DNA of 6,714 nt from Aquifex aeolicus (GTDB lineage Bacteria > Aquificota > Aquificia > Aquificales > Aquificaceae). The stretch lies in NCBI GenBank assembly GCA_011375045.1, contig DRNB01000149.1, forward strand, positions 1 through 6,714, read 5' to 3'. Shown here piece after piece: positions 1 to 5,558 of this stretch (its first letter is position 1; each line of letters begins with the position of its first letter). The notes beneath the pieces are model-generated. The model had not been told where the DNA came from. It was given only the letters and a program-made list of their open reading frames with translations, and did not search any database. Both the position numbers and the translations under genes were made by a program.

Positions 1-200
1 CCAGGTGCCCTGTTAACGTCCACCACCGCCCTCGCTATCTCCATCCTGACCACCGAAGCCGCGGGCAGATCGTATAGCTCCCCCGTGAAGGGATCCCCGT
101 CCCTCAGAAGGTCCTCCTCCCTCAGGAGGATAAGCTCCTTTACCTCGGGGGGAACGAGGATTCCTCCGTGGGGTATCGATAGAAGGCAGGGGAAGCTCAC
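1..200 (-). CDS. N-formylglutamate amidohydrolase family protein (N-terminal part, cut by window edge)
   Basis: Translating from GTG at 200 gives 66 residues that run off the left edge with no stop. Visible motifs are LLSIPHGGILVPPEV (residues 6-20), DGDPFTGELYDL (34-45) and VVDVNRAP (59-66). These match the start of the N-formylglutamate amidohydrolase (HutG-like, zinc-dependent) family, including the early PHGG histidine motif, the acidic/ELYD block and the D-x-NR block. The family hydrolyses N-formyl- or N-acyl-glutamate-type amides; the true substrate here is unknown. The GTG start is well supported: the codon before it is the TGA that ends ggt, and GGGAGGA lies 6 bases upstream. It is the fourth gene of the minus-strand operon, directly behind ggt, so a role in glutamyl-amide metabolism is inferred. 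No histidine-degradation genes are in view, so I do not call it hutG. Confidence 0.87.
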   Translation of the reverse strand, partial: MSFPCLLSIPHGGILVPPEVKELILLREEDLLRDGDPFTGELYDLPAASVVRMEIARAVVDVNRAP

Positions 201-1826
201 TCAAAATCCTCCCGCTGTCCCGTCCCTTCTCACGTCGGCAACCCCCTGAAAGCCTCCCCTTCTCTTTCTGAGAACCGCGTGGACGGAGCCCAGATAAAAG
301 GAGTAGGCTTCCCTTCTGTCTATTCTGTATCCTTCCCGCTGAAGGTACTCCAGAACGTCCCTCCCTATCCTGTCAGCCTCGAGGCTCACCTTTCCCCCGA
401 GGGAGCTGTGGATCCTGGGTTCCCTGACCGCTTTGTCCATGGACATGTCCAGATCGATTACGTTCATGAGGAACTGGGTCAGAACGGAGAAGATCCTCTC
501 GCTTCCGGGGCTTCCTAAGGCGAGCCAGGGGGTATCGTCCAGGAAGACGATGGTCGGGGCAACGCTCGCCCAGGGAACCGAGTTAGGTCTCAGATAGTAG
601 GGGTGATCCACCTTCCTGTAATCGAAGTCCTCCAGGTAGTTGTTGTACAGAAAACCCAGTCCTTCAGCGGCTGCCTTGCTTCCGTAAACCTTTTCTATGG
701 ACTGGGTGAGGCTCACCACCATGCCCTTCCCGTCCATGACGGACAGGTGGGTCGTTTCACCGCTCCGCTCGTCGTAGGTTTCCCGTATGGGCAGGTGTAT
801 GTCTATGGAAGCTGCTATCCTCCTGATGACTTTCCGGGCATACTCCCTGCTGAGCATGCGCTCAGGGGGAATCTGAGGGTAGAAGTTGGGATCGTAAGGT
901 CTGCCTGTCCACTCCAGAAGAGCCTCCCTTATCACCTCCACGAGCAGGTGTGTTCGCGCTATCCTGTCCCTGTGGAGTTCCTCGGGAGGAACCGCGTCGA
1001 ACATGTGGAGGGCGTATACAAGGGGTCTGCCCGCTCCCGGAGGGGGCATGGTGTATATCCTCAACCCCCTGAAACTGCCTGAGACGGGTTTTCTCTCTAT
1101 GGGAAGGGGGATGAGGGCAAGATCGTCGTAGCGCAGGAGTCCTCCGTTCTGACGCATGTCCGCGTCGATCATCCTCGCAGGTCTGCCTCTGTAAAAGTAT
1201 GTGAATCCGTTGCGCGCCACGTCCTCTAAAAGACCGCCCAGGTCCGGCTGCTTGAAGATCTCCCCCGGTCTGTAGGGCTTTCCCTCCTTCAGGAAGTATC
1301 TGCCTCCGGAGAAGGATTCCACCCTGTGGAAGGACTCCAGTTCCTTCTCCTGAAGTCTGCTCTGGAGCTCCGTTATGGGGTATCCCTCGTAGGCTATTCT
1401 GATGGCGGGTTCACAGATGACAGCCCAGGGAAGACTCCCGTATCTGCTGTGGGCGTAGCCCAGAACTGCAAGGGTGCTGGGGACTGTGGTTGCTCTGTAG
1501 CCCAGAGACCTGTCCTCCTCATACAGGGCGCTTACGTGAGCGAGAGAGGGGGCACGGGAGGAACCGTCCAGGGCGATGATCTTCCTGCCCGTGTATATGA
1601 GCATCATCGTCTGACCACCTATCCCGCTCGCCTGGGGTTCGCACACGGAGAGGGCGAGGGCGGCGGCACAGGCGGCATCCACGGCGTTGCCTCCCTGCCT
1701 CAGGATCTCCACGCCTGCGGAGGTGGCAAGGGGGTGGGCGGTGGAGATCATGCAGTTTCCAGCCTCCGCAAACTTCCCGTCCTCGGAGGGTCTGAAATCA
1801 CCCTCTATTCTGTCGAGATCAAGCAT
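201..1826 (-). CDS. ggt: Gamma-glutamyltransferase / gamma-glutamyl hydrolase, cytosolic type
   Basis: A 541-residue full-length gamma-glutamyltransferase (Ntn-hydrolase family), which moves or hydrolyses the gamma-glutamyl group of glutathione or other gamma-glutamyl compounds. The large-subunit signature is present (AHPLATSAGVEIL at 30-42, GGNAVDAACAAALALS at 45-60, SGIGG at 67-71). Arg91 in DGSSRAP matches the substrate-carboxylate arginine of E. coli GGT. The self-cleavage site and nucleophile is Thr358 in ETTHLSVMD, so a small subunit of about 184 residues would be released. Aligned by hand to E. coli GGT, Asp433 becomes Asp400, Asn411 becomes Glu378 (as I recall for the Bacillus subtilis enzyme), Ser462 becomes Ala420, and Gly484 of the oxyanion GG becomes Ser442. 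The stretch holding the lid loop is about 9 residues shorter. The N-terminus (MLDLDRIEGDF) is no signal peptide, so a cytosolic place is inferred, unlike typical periplasmic GGT. The start overlaps the end of the ATP-grasp gene by 8 bases (ATGCTTGA) and has a strong Shine-Dalgarno. Confidence 0.95.
   Translation of the reverse strand: MLDLDRIEGDFRPSEDGKFAEAGNCMISTAHPLATSAGVEILRQGGNAVDAACAAALALSVCEPQASGIGGQTMMLIYTGRKIIALDGSSRAPSLAHVSALYEEDRSLGYRATTVPSTLAVLGYAHSRYGSLPWAVICEPAIRIAYEGYPITELQSRLQEKELESFHRVESFSGGRYFLKEGKPYRPGEIFKQPDLGGLLEDVARNGFTYFYRGRPARMIDADMRQNGGLLRYDDLALIPLPIERKPVSGSFRGLRIYTMPPPGAGRPLVYALHMFDAVPPEELHRDRIARTHLLVEVIREALLEWTGRPYDPNFYPQIPPERMLSREYARKVIRRIAASIDIHLPIRETYDERSGETTHLSVMDGKGMVVSLTQSIEKVYGSKAAAEGLGFLYNNYLEDFDYRKVDHPYYLRPNSVPWASVAPTIVFLDDTPWLALGSPGSERIFSVLTQFLMNVIDLDMSMDKAVREPRIHSSLGGKVSLEADRIGRDVLEYLQREGYRIDRREAYSFYLGSVHAVLRKRRGGFQGVADVRRDGTAGGF
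207..213 (-). promoter_or_regulatory. Shine-Dalgarno of the amidohydrolase gene
   Basis: GGGAGGA on the minus strand lies 6 bases before the GTG at 200, inside the last codons of ggt. It fixes the GTG start and shows that this gene can be translated on its own as well as by coupling to ggt termination (TGA then GTG, no gap). Confidence 0.7.
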
Positions 1827-2790
1827 CCATTCCGTACCTCCTCAGAGCTGTCCGCAGGATCTCCCTGATAACCTCCTCGTAAGTGTAGCCTGCGGAGCAG
1901 GCTGCGCACATGAAGGAGCCCGAAGGCTTCAGGCTTGCCATGGAGTTGACCTCCAGAAAGTAGGGTCTTCCCTCCGGATCGAGCCTCACATCGAAGCGGG
2001 CGTAATCTCTCAGGTGCATGGCTCTGAAAGCCCTCTTGCTCAGCTCCACCAGCTCCTCCCTCAGCTCCTCGGGAAGGGGTGCGGGACAGACCTTTCTGGG
2101 AGGGTTCAGGAGCTTGTCCTCATGGGTCTGAATCGCAAACCTCCTGTCTCCGTAATCGATCTCGGAGGGGGGAAAGGCTCTCAGCTCCTCACCGTTTCCA
2201 AGGAGGCTAACCGAGATCTCACGCCCGCCCACGAACTCCTCCACGAGGGCTTCCTGCTCGAACTCCTCCACAACGCTTCTGACGGCATCCGCAAGCTCCT
2301 CCTCGTTGTGGACGAGCCTCAGCCCGAGGGAGAGAGCCTCCATTCTCGGTTTAACCACAAGGGGAAAGCTCAGATCCCCGCCGATCTCCTGCGGGGATGA
2401 GAGAACCCGAAAGTCGGGTGTGGGCACCCCCGTTTCCCTGAAGATCATCTTTGTAACCACCTTGTCCAGAGCAAGGGAGTGTCCAAGGGGACCGGATCCC
2501 GTGTAGGGAACGCCGAGGAGCTCGAGGACGGCGGGTATGTGGGCGTACCTGCTCTCCCCCTGTATCCCGTAGGCGAGGTTGAAGACGAACCTGCCCCCCT
2601 CCTTTACAAACTCGATCAGCCCGCTGAAGAAGTCCACGTTGCCGTCCAGAACTGTAACCCTGTGCCCTCCCTCCTCTAAAGCTCTGACTATCCTCTCGAT
2701 CACGTCCCGGCTGTAACGCTCCCTTGTGGGAGCTTTTCTCCTGAAGAGAACCCTTGTCAGATCTTCGTTGTAAACTACCGCTATCTTCAT
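1819..2790 (-). CDS. ATP-grasp ligase of the D-Ala-D-Ala ligase superfamily, probably not a true Ddl
   Basis: A 323-residue ATP-grasp carboxylate-amine ligase; such enzymes form an acyl-phosphate with ATP and join it to an amine. The Ddl-like fold shows as an N-terminal Rossmann-like domain (MKIAVVYNED), ELLGVPYTGSGPLGHSLALDK (90-110), the ATP-binding FPLVVKP with Lys147, VEEFVGGREISV (183-194), and the metal-binding Asp267 and Glu280/Asn282 (ARFDVRL, YFLEVNSMASL). It departs from real D-Ala-D-Ala ligases. The N-terminal GG-x-S-x-E-x-E-V-S motif is absent. The Gly/Ser loop reads KPRMEALSLGL, putting Leu153 where E. coli DdlB has Ser150. Leu227 (in HEDKLL) stands where DdlB has Tyr216. The usual PGMT after EVN is replaced by ASLKPSG. 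Substrates are therefore unknown; an amino-acid or peptide ligase is inferred. It begins 3 bases after the sppA stop (TGATGAATG) with no clear Shine-Dalgarno, so translational coupling to sppA is likely. The next gene, ggt, overlaps its end. Confidence 0.92.
   Translation of the reverse strand: MKIAVVYNEDLTRVLFRRKAPTRERYSRDVIERIVRALEEGGHRVTVLDGNVDFFSGLIEFVKEGGRFVFNLAYGIQGESRYAHIPAVLELLGVPYTGSGPLGHSLALDKVVTKMIFRETGVPTPDFRVLSSPQEIGGDLSFPLVVKPRMEALSLGLRLVHNEEELADAVRSVVEEFEQEALVEEFVGGREISVSLLGNGEELRAFPPSEIDYGDRRFAIQTHEDKLLNPPRKVCPAPLPEELREELVELSKRAFRAMHLRDYARFDVRLDPEGRPYFLEVNSMASLKPSGSFMCAACSAGYTYEEVIREILRTALRRYGMDA
1836..1842 (-). promoter_or_regulatory. Shine-Dalgarno of ggt
   Basis: AGGAGGT on the minus strand, 9 bases before the ggt ATG at 1826, within the end of the ATP-grasp gene. 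It supports this start and shows that classical Shine-Dalgarno initiation operates in this organism, in contrast to the starts at 3639, 3659 and 4152. Confidence 0.75.
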
Positions 2791-2793
2791 TCA

Positions 2794-3639
2794 TCAGAAG
2801 CTCATCAGATAAAAGAGGGGGCTGTAAGAGTTTATCAGCTTCAGCTCCTCTAAATCTCCTCCGAGGACTTTCTGGATCAGCGTCTTCTCCTCCGGAACGA
2901 AGAACTCCCTCGCGGTGGGGATCCCCGCCAGCTCCCTTGCCTTGTCCACCGCATCCTGAAGCCCCCCTATGCCGTCGACAAGACCCAGCTCGTAGGCTTT
3001 CTCCCCCGTGAGGACCCTGCCGTCGGCTACCTCCCGCAGGGTTTCCTCCGAAATCTTACCCTTTCTGTATCTGAGTATGGCGGAGAGGAACTGCTCGTAA
3101 GCTTCCGTGATGGTCTCCTTGAGATACTTCTTCTCCTCCGGTGTCAGCTCCCTGAAGGGGTTGAGGGTGTCCTTGAACTTCCCCGTTTTTATGGAGGTTG
3201 CCTTTATGCCTATCTTCTCCATAAGCTCCCTGTAAGCGACGTGCTGGATGATAACCCCTATGCTCCCCGTTATGGTGCCCGGATTGGCGTATATAAAGTC
3301 GGCGGGAACCGCCACGTAGTAGCCTCCCGAGGCGGCAACGTTTCCCATAGAGACCACCACAGGCTTTCCGTCAGCCTTGAACCTTTCCAGAGCCCTGTAT
3401 ATCTCCTGAGAGGCTCCCACGGAGCCTCCCGGACTGTCCACCCTCAGAACGAGAGCCTTTACGCTTTTGTCCCTCCTCAGGCGTTCGATCTTCTTGACCA
3501 CAGGAAGAGGGTTCACGATAACGCCGCTGAGCTTGACGATCGCCACCCTGTCGCCAACAGGGATTCTCGAGAGAATAGCGGAGAACATGACAACTGCAAT
3601 TATAAGCAAAAGGCTGAGGAACAGTATCCACTTCTTCAT
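2794..3639 (-). CDS. sppA: Signal peptide peptidase SppA, short (36K) type
   Basis: A 281-residue membrane-anchored serine protease that degrades signal peptides left in the membrane after protein export. A Lys-Lys start and hydrophobic helix at about residues 4-24 (WILFLSLLLIIAVVMFSAIL) form a signal anchor, leaving the catalytic domain outside the cytoplasmic membrane. Family motifs follow: LRVDSPGGSVGASQEIY (65-81), VSMGNVAASGGYYVA (96-110) with nucleophile Ser104, GTITGSIGVI (121-130), and KTGKFKDTLNPF (151-162) with general base Lys156. The 52-residue Ser-Lys spacing equals that of B. subtilis SppA (147/199). DGRVLTGEKAYELGLVDGIG (206-225) is also typical. Length fits the short single-domain form. 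It is the first gene of the minus-strand operon and lies 19 bases from the divergent channel gene. No Shine-Dalgarno precedes the ATG; an AT-rich box sits directly upstream. Confidence 0.96.
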   Translation of the reverse strand: MKKWILFLSLLLIIAVVMFSAILSRIPVGDRVAIVKLSGVIVNPLPVVKKIERLRRDKSVKALVLRVDSPGGSVGASQEIYRALERFKADGKPVVVSMGNVAASGGYYVAVPADFIYANPGTITGSIGVIIQHVAYRELMEKIGIKATSIKTGKFKDTLNPFRELTPEEKKYLKETITEAYEQFLSAILRYRKGKISEETLREVADGRVLTGEKAYELGLVDGIGGLQDAVDKARELAGIPTAREFFVPEEKTLIQKVLGGDLEELKLINSYSPLFYLMSF

Positions 3640-3658
3640 CGGTTATATTTTAACTGTT
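3640..3658. promoter_or_regulatory. Candidate overlapping divergent promoters (sppA minus, channel gene plus)
   Basis: These 19 bases are all that separates the two divergent ATGs, and they hold the AT-rich run TATATTTTAAC in otherwise GC-rich DNA. On the plus strand TATATT (3644-3649) lies 9 bases before the ATG at 3659. On the minus strand TAAAAT (3652-3647) lies 7 bases before the ATG at 3639, with a weak TTGGGG -35-like hexamer 16 bases further up (3674-3669). Neither gene has a Shine-Dalgarno sequence. A -10 box this close to the ATG fits leaderless transcription. The short inverted repeat GTTA/TAAC (3642-3645, 3651-3654) frames the box. No -35 is recognisable for the plus strand. Confidence 0.5.
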
Positions 3659-4138
3659 ATGGATCCCGCCCCAACACTTCCGAAGATACTCACGGCGGGC
3701 GCCGTCCTCGGTGCCACCTTCCTTCTGGCAGGGTTCCTGCGGGGAAGGGTCATGAGGCTCGGCGAGGGAACGGAGGCGAACCGTCTGCGGGTTCTGAACC
3801 TCTTAGGGCACGCCCTCTACGTGGGAACCGTCCTCCTGGGAGCTCTGACGGCTCTGGGGGTGTTAGGTGTAAACATCACCGCCCTCGTGGCGGGCCTCGG
3901 TCTGACGGGCTTTGCGGTGGGTTTCGCTCTCAGGGACATAATCTCCAACCTTCTGGCGGGGATGCTCATAATCCTTTACAGTCCCTTCAGGATAGGGGAC
4001 ACCATAAAGGTGGGAGCCTTCGAGGGGAAGGTCGTCGAGGTGAACCTCAGGTACACGGTTGTGGAAAGGGAGGGGGAGAAGATCCTCATCCCCAACTCGA
4101 CCATGTTCACGAACATAATTACGGTGCGCAAGGGGTGA
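3659..4138 (+). CDS. Minimal MscS-family mechanosensitive ion channel
   Basis: A 159-residue membrane protein with the core of the small-conductance mechanosensitive channel family, which opens under membrane tension to release solutes in osmotic downshock. Hydrophobic helices lie at about residues 8-27, 49-70 and 74-108. The last is the pore helix, with the family pattern TALVAGLGLTGFAVGFALRD (74-93) followed by ISNLLAGMLIIL. The beta domain follows (YSPFRIGDTIKVG, FEGKVVEVNLRYTVV) up to the conserved ILIPNSTMFTNII at 142-154. The protein stops there and lacks the C-terminal alpha/beta cage of E. coli MscS (286 residues). The reading frame is open upstream, but that part is antisense to sppA. 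ATG 3659 is the first start outside sppA and gives a sensible N-terminus just before helix 1. No Shine-Dalgarno is present. The FAD-enzyme gene follows after 13 bases. Whether this trimmed form makes a working heptameric channel is not shown. Confidence 0.9.
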   Translation: MDPAPTLPKILTAGAVLGATFLLAGFLRGRVMRLGEGTEANRLRVLNLLGHALYVGTVLLGALTALGVLGVNITALVAGLGLTGFAVGFALRDIISNLLAGMLIILYSPFRIGDTIKVGAFEGKVVEVNLRYTVVEREGEKILIPNSTMFTNIITVRKG

Positions 4139-4151
4139 TATATTTTTCACC
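4134..4151 (+). promoter_or_regulatory. Palindromic AT-core element before the FAD-enzyme gene (candidate -10 / operator)
   Basis: GGTGATATATTTTTCACC includes the stop codon of the channel gene and ends directly before ATG 4152. Its arms GGTGA and TCACC are exact inverted repeats around the 8-base core TATATTTT; 14 of 18 positions are self-complementary. TATATT (4139-4144) is 7 bases from the ATG, as expected for a leaderless -10 box. The only Shine-Dalgarno-like run (AAGGGGTGA, 4130-4138) is 13 bases from the ATG, too far for normal use, and lies partly in the left arm. No clear -35 is seen. Promoter and operator roles are inferred. Confidence 0.4.
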
Positions 4152-5543
4152 ATGTTCAGGGTGCTGAAGAAAGATCCCCTCAGCAGGCTCAGGTCCGCCC
4201 TTGGCAGGGACAAGGTGTTAACCTCTCCGGTCGAGAGAAAGCTCTACTCCTACGACGCAACCCCCATACCCATAGAGAGAGCGGTTCCCTCGGCGGTCGT
4301 GTTCCCCGAAAGTGAGGAGGATGTGCGCAGGCTCGTTGAGCTGTGCTACGAGGAGAAGATACCCATGTTCCCCAGAGGCGCCGGATCGGGTCTGACGGGG
4401 GGAGCGGTTCCAACGGACAGCAGGGGTGTAGCGGTTTCCTTCGAGAAGATGACCGGCATCGAAATAGATCTGGACAACGCAACCGCAACAGTCCAGCCCG
4501 GTGTGGTAACCTACGAACTCCAGCGGAGGGTCGAGAAGCTGGGTCTCTTCTATCCTCCGGATCCCTCATCCCTCAAATACTCCACCGTAGGGGGAAACAT
4601 AGCGGAGAACGCCGGCGGACCGAGGTGCCTGAAGTACGGGGTTACCAGAGACTACGTCCTTGGACTCCGGATAGTCATAAAGGAGGGACGCCTCCTCCGG
4701 ACGGGTAACCCCGTTATAAAGGACGTGGCTGGATACGACCTCACCAAGCTGATCGTCGGCTCCGAGGGAACCCTTGGTCTGATAACCTCCGCAACGCTCA
4801 AGCTGATTCCAAAGCCTCCCGCCCGGGCAACCGTCCTCGCCCTCTTCGACGACCTCAGAACCGTGGGCAGAGCCGTTACCAGAATAATGACCTCGGGTAT
4901 ATTCCCCTCCGCCCTCGAGTTCATGGACGGCTCCGCCGTGGAGGTGGTGGAAAGCTACAGCCCCGCGGGACTCCCCAAGGTGGCGGCGCTCCTGCTCATA
5001 GAGGTGGACGGAACCCCCTCGTCGGTCAGGGAGCAGGCGGAGGCTATCTCGGCGCTTTTGAGGGAGATGAACGTGGGTGTAAGCGTCGCACCCGACGAAA
5101 GATCCGCCCAGAAACTCTGGGGTGCCCGGAAGAACCTGGGACCCGCCTTGGGGAACCTGCGCTCCGGCAAAATAAACGAGGACATCGTTGTCCCCAGATC
5201 CCACCTTCCGGAGGTGCTCCCCCGATTGAAGGAGATCGCCCGGAAATACGATCTTCTGATGGTGGTCTTCGGACACATAGGGGACGGCAACCTGCACGTG
5301 AACCTGCTCTACGACAGGAGAAACAGGGAGGAGGAGGAAAGGGCGGAGCGAGCCGTCGACGAAGTCTTCGAACTTACCCTCTCCCACAGCGGATCGATAA
5401 CCGGAGAGCACGGCGTAGGTCTGACCAAGAAGAAGTACCTGCGCTGGCAGTTCGGAGACACAGGTTACGAGATACTCAGAGGCGTGAAGCGTCTCTTCGA
5501 TCCGGAGAACCTCTTTAACCCCGGCAAGGTCGTCGATCTCTGA
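4152..5543 (+). CDS. glcD: GlcD-type FAD-linked 2-hydroxyacid dehydrogenase (glycolate / D-lactate oxidase family)
   Basis: A 463-residue flavoprotein of the FAD-binding type 4 (PCMH-fold) family, which oxidises 2-hydroxyacids such as glycolate, D-lactate or D-2-hydroxyglutarate to 2-oxoacids. The FAD-binding half shows PRGAGSGLTGGAVP (74-87), FYPPDPSS with STVGGNIAENAGGPRCLKYG (133-163) and DVAGYDLTKLIVGSEGTLGL (191-210). The C-terminal half carries the family's metal/substrate motifs FGHIGDGNLHVN (373-384, His375 and His382) and GSITGEHGVGLTKKKYL (414-430, Glu419, His420), then the closing FDPENLFNPGKV (449-460). Length is normal and no signal peptide or membrane helix is seen. The usual partners GlcE and GlcF (a second FAD subunit and an Fe-S subunit) are not adjacent, so the electron acceptor and exact substrate cannot be assigned; the symbol marks the family only. 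It sits 13 bases after the channel gene and 15 before the peptidase gene. The ATG is preceded by the palindromic AT element, not by a well-placed Shine-Dalgarno. Confidence 0.93.
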   Translation: MFRVLKKDPLSRLRSALGRDKVLTSPVERKLYSYDATPIPIERAVPSAVVFPESEEDVRRLVELCYEEKIPMFPRGAGSGLTGGAVPTDSRGVAVSFEKMTGIEIDLDNATATVQPGVVTYELQRRVEKLGLFYPPDPSSLKYSTVGGNIAENAGGPRCLKYGVTRDYVLGLRIVIKEGRLLRTGNPVIKDVAGYDLTKLIVGSEGTLGLITSATLKLIPKPPARATVLALFDDLRTVGRAVTRIMTSGIFPSALEFMDGSAVEVVESYSPAGLPKVAALLLIEVDGTPSSVREQAEAISALLREMNVGVSVAPDERSAQKLWGARKNLGPALGNLRSGKINEDIVVPRSHLPEVLPRLKEIARKYDLLMVVFGHIGDGNLHVNLLYDRRNREEEERAERAVDEVFELTLSHSGSITGEHGVGLTKKKYLRWQFGDTGYEILRGVKRLFDPENLFNPGKVVDL

Positions 5544-5544
5544 A

Positions 5545-5550
5545 GAGGTG
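5545..5550 (+). promoter_or_regulatory. Shine-Dalgarno of the M28 peptidase gene
   Basis: GAGGTG lies 8 bases before the ATG at 5559, in the 15-base gap after the FAD-enzyme stop. It supports this start and marks the peptidase as a downstream operon gene translated by ordinary initiation. Confidence 0.65.
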
Positions 5551-5558
5551 CGGCAGGG

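Noticed and set aside
13..204. Minus-strand 63-codon frame starting from TTG at 204.
   Set aside because: The frame shifted by one from the GTG at 200 gives a clear amidohydrolase N-terminus and a correctly spaced Shine-Dalgarno; the TTG frame gives Gly/Arg-rich noise.
1897..1908. CAAC (Cys295, Cys298) in the ATP-grasp protein as a metal or redox site.
   Set aside because: A lone CxxC near the C-terminal ATP-grasp segment, with no second pair in place, is too little to claim metal binding.
1687..2400. Plus-strand open frame of 237 codons.
   Set aside because: It is antisense to the ATP-grasp gene and the start of ggt, with no recognisable motif; the minus-strand genes have clear catalytic residues.
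3241..4167. Plus-strand open frame of 308 codons spanning sppA antisense and the channel gene.
   Set aside because: It crosses two well-supported genes in another frame, and its product is low-complexity Arg/Gly/His-rich with no domain.
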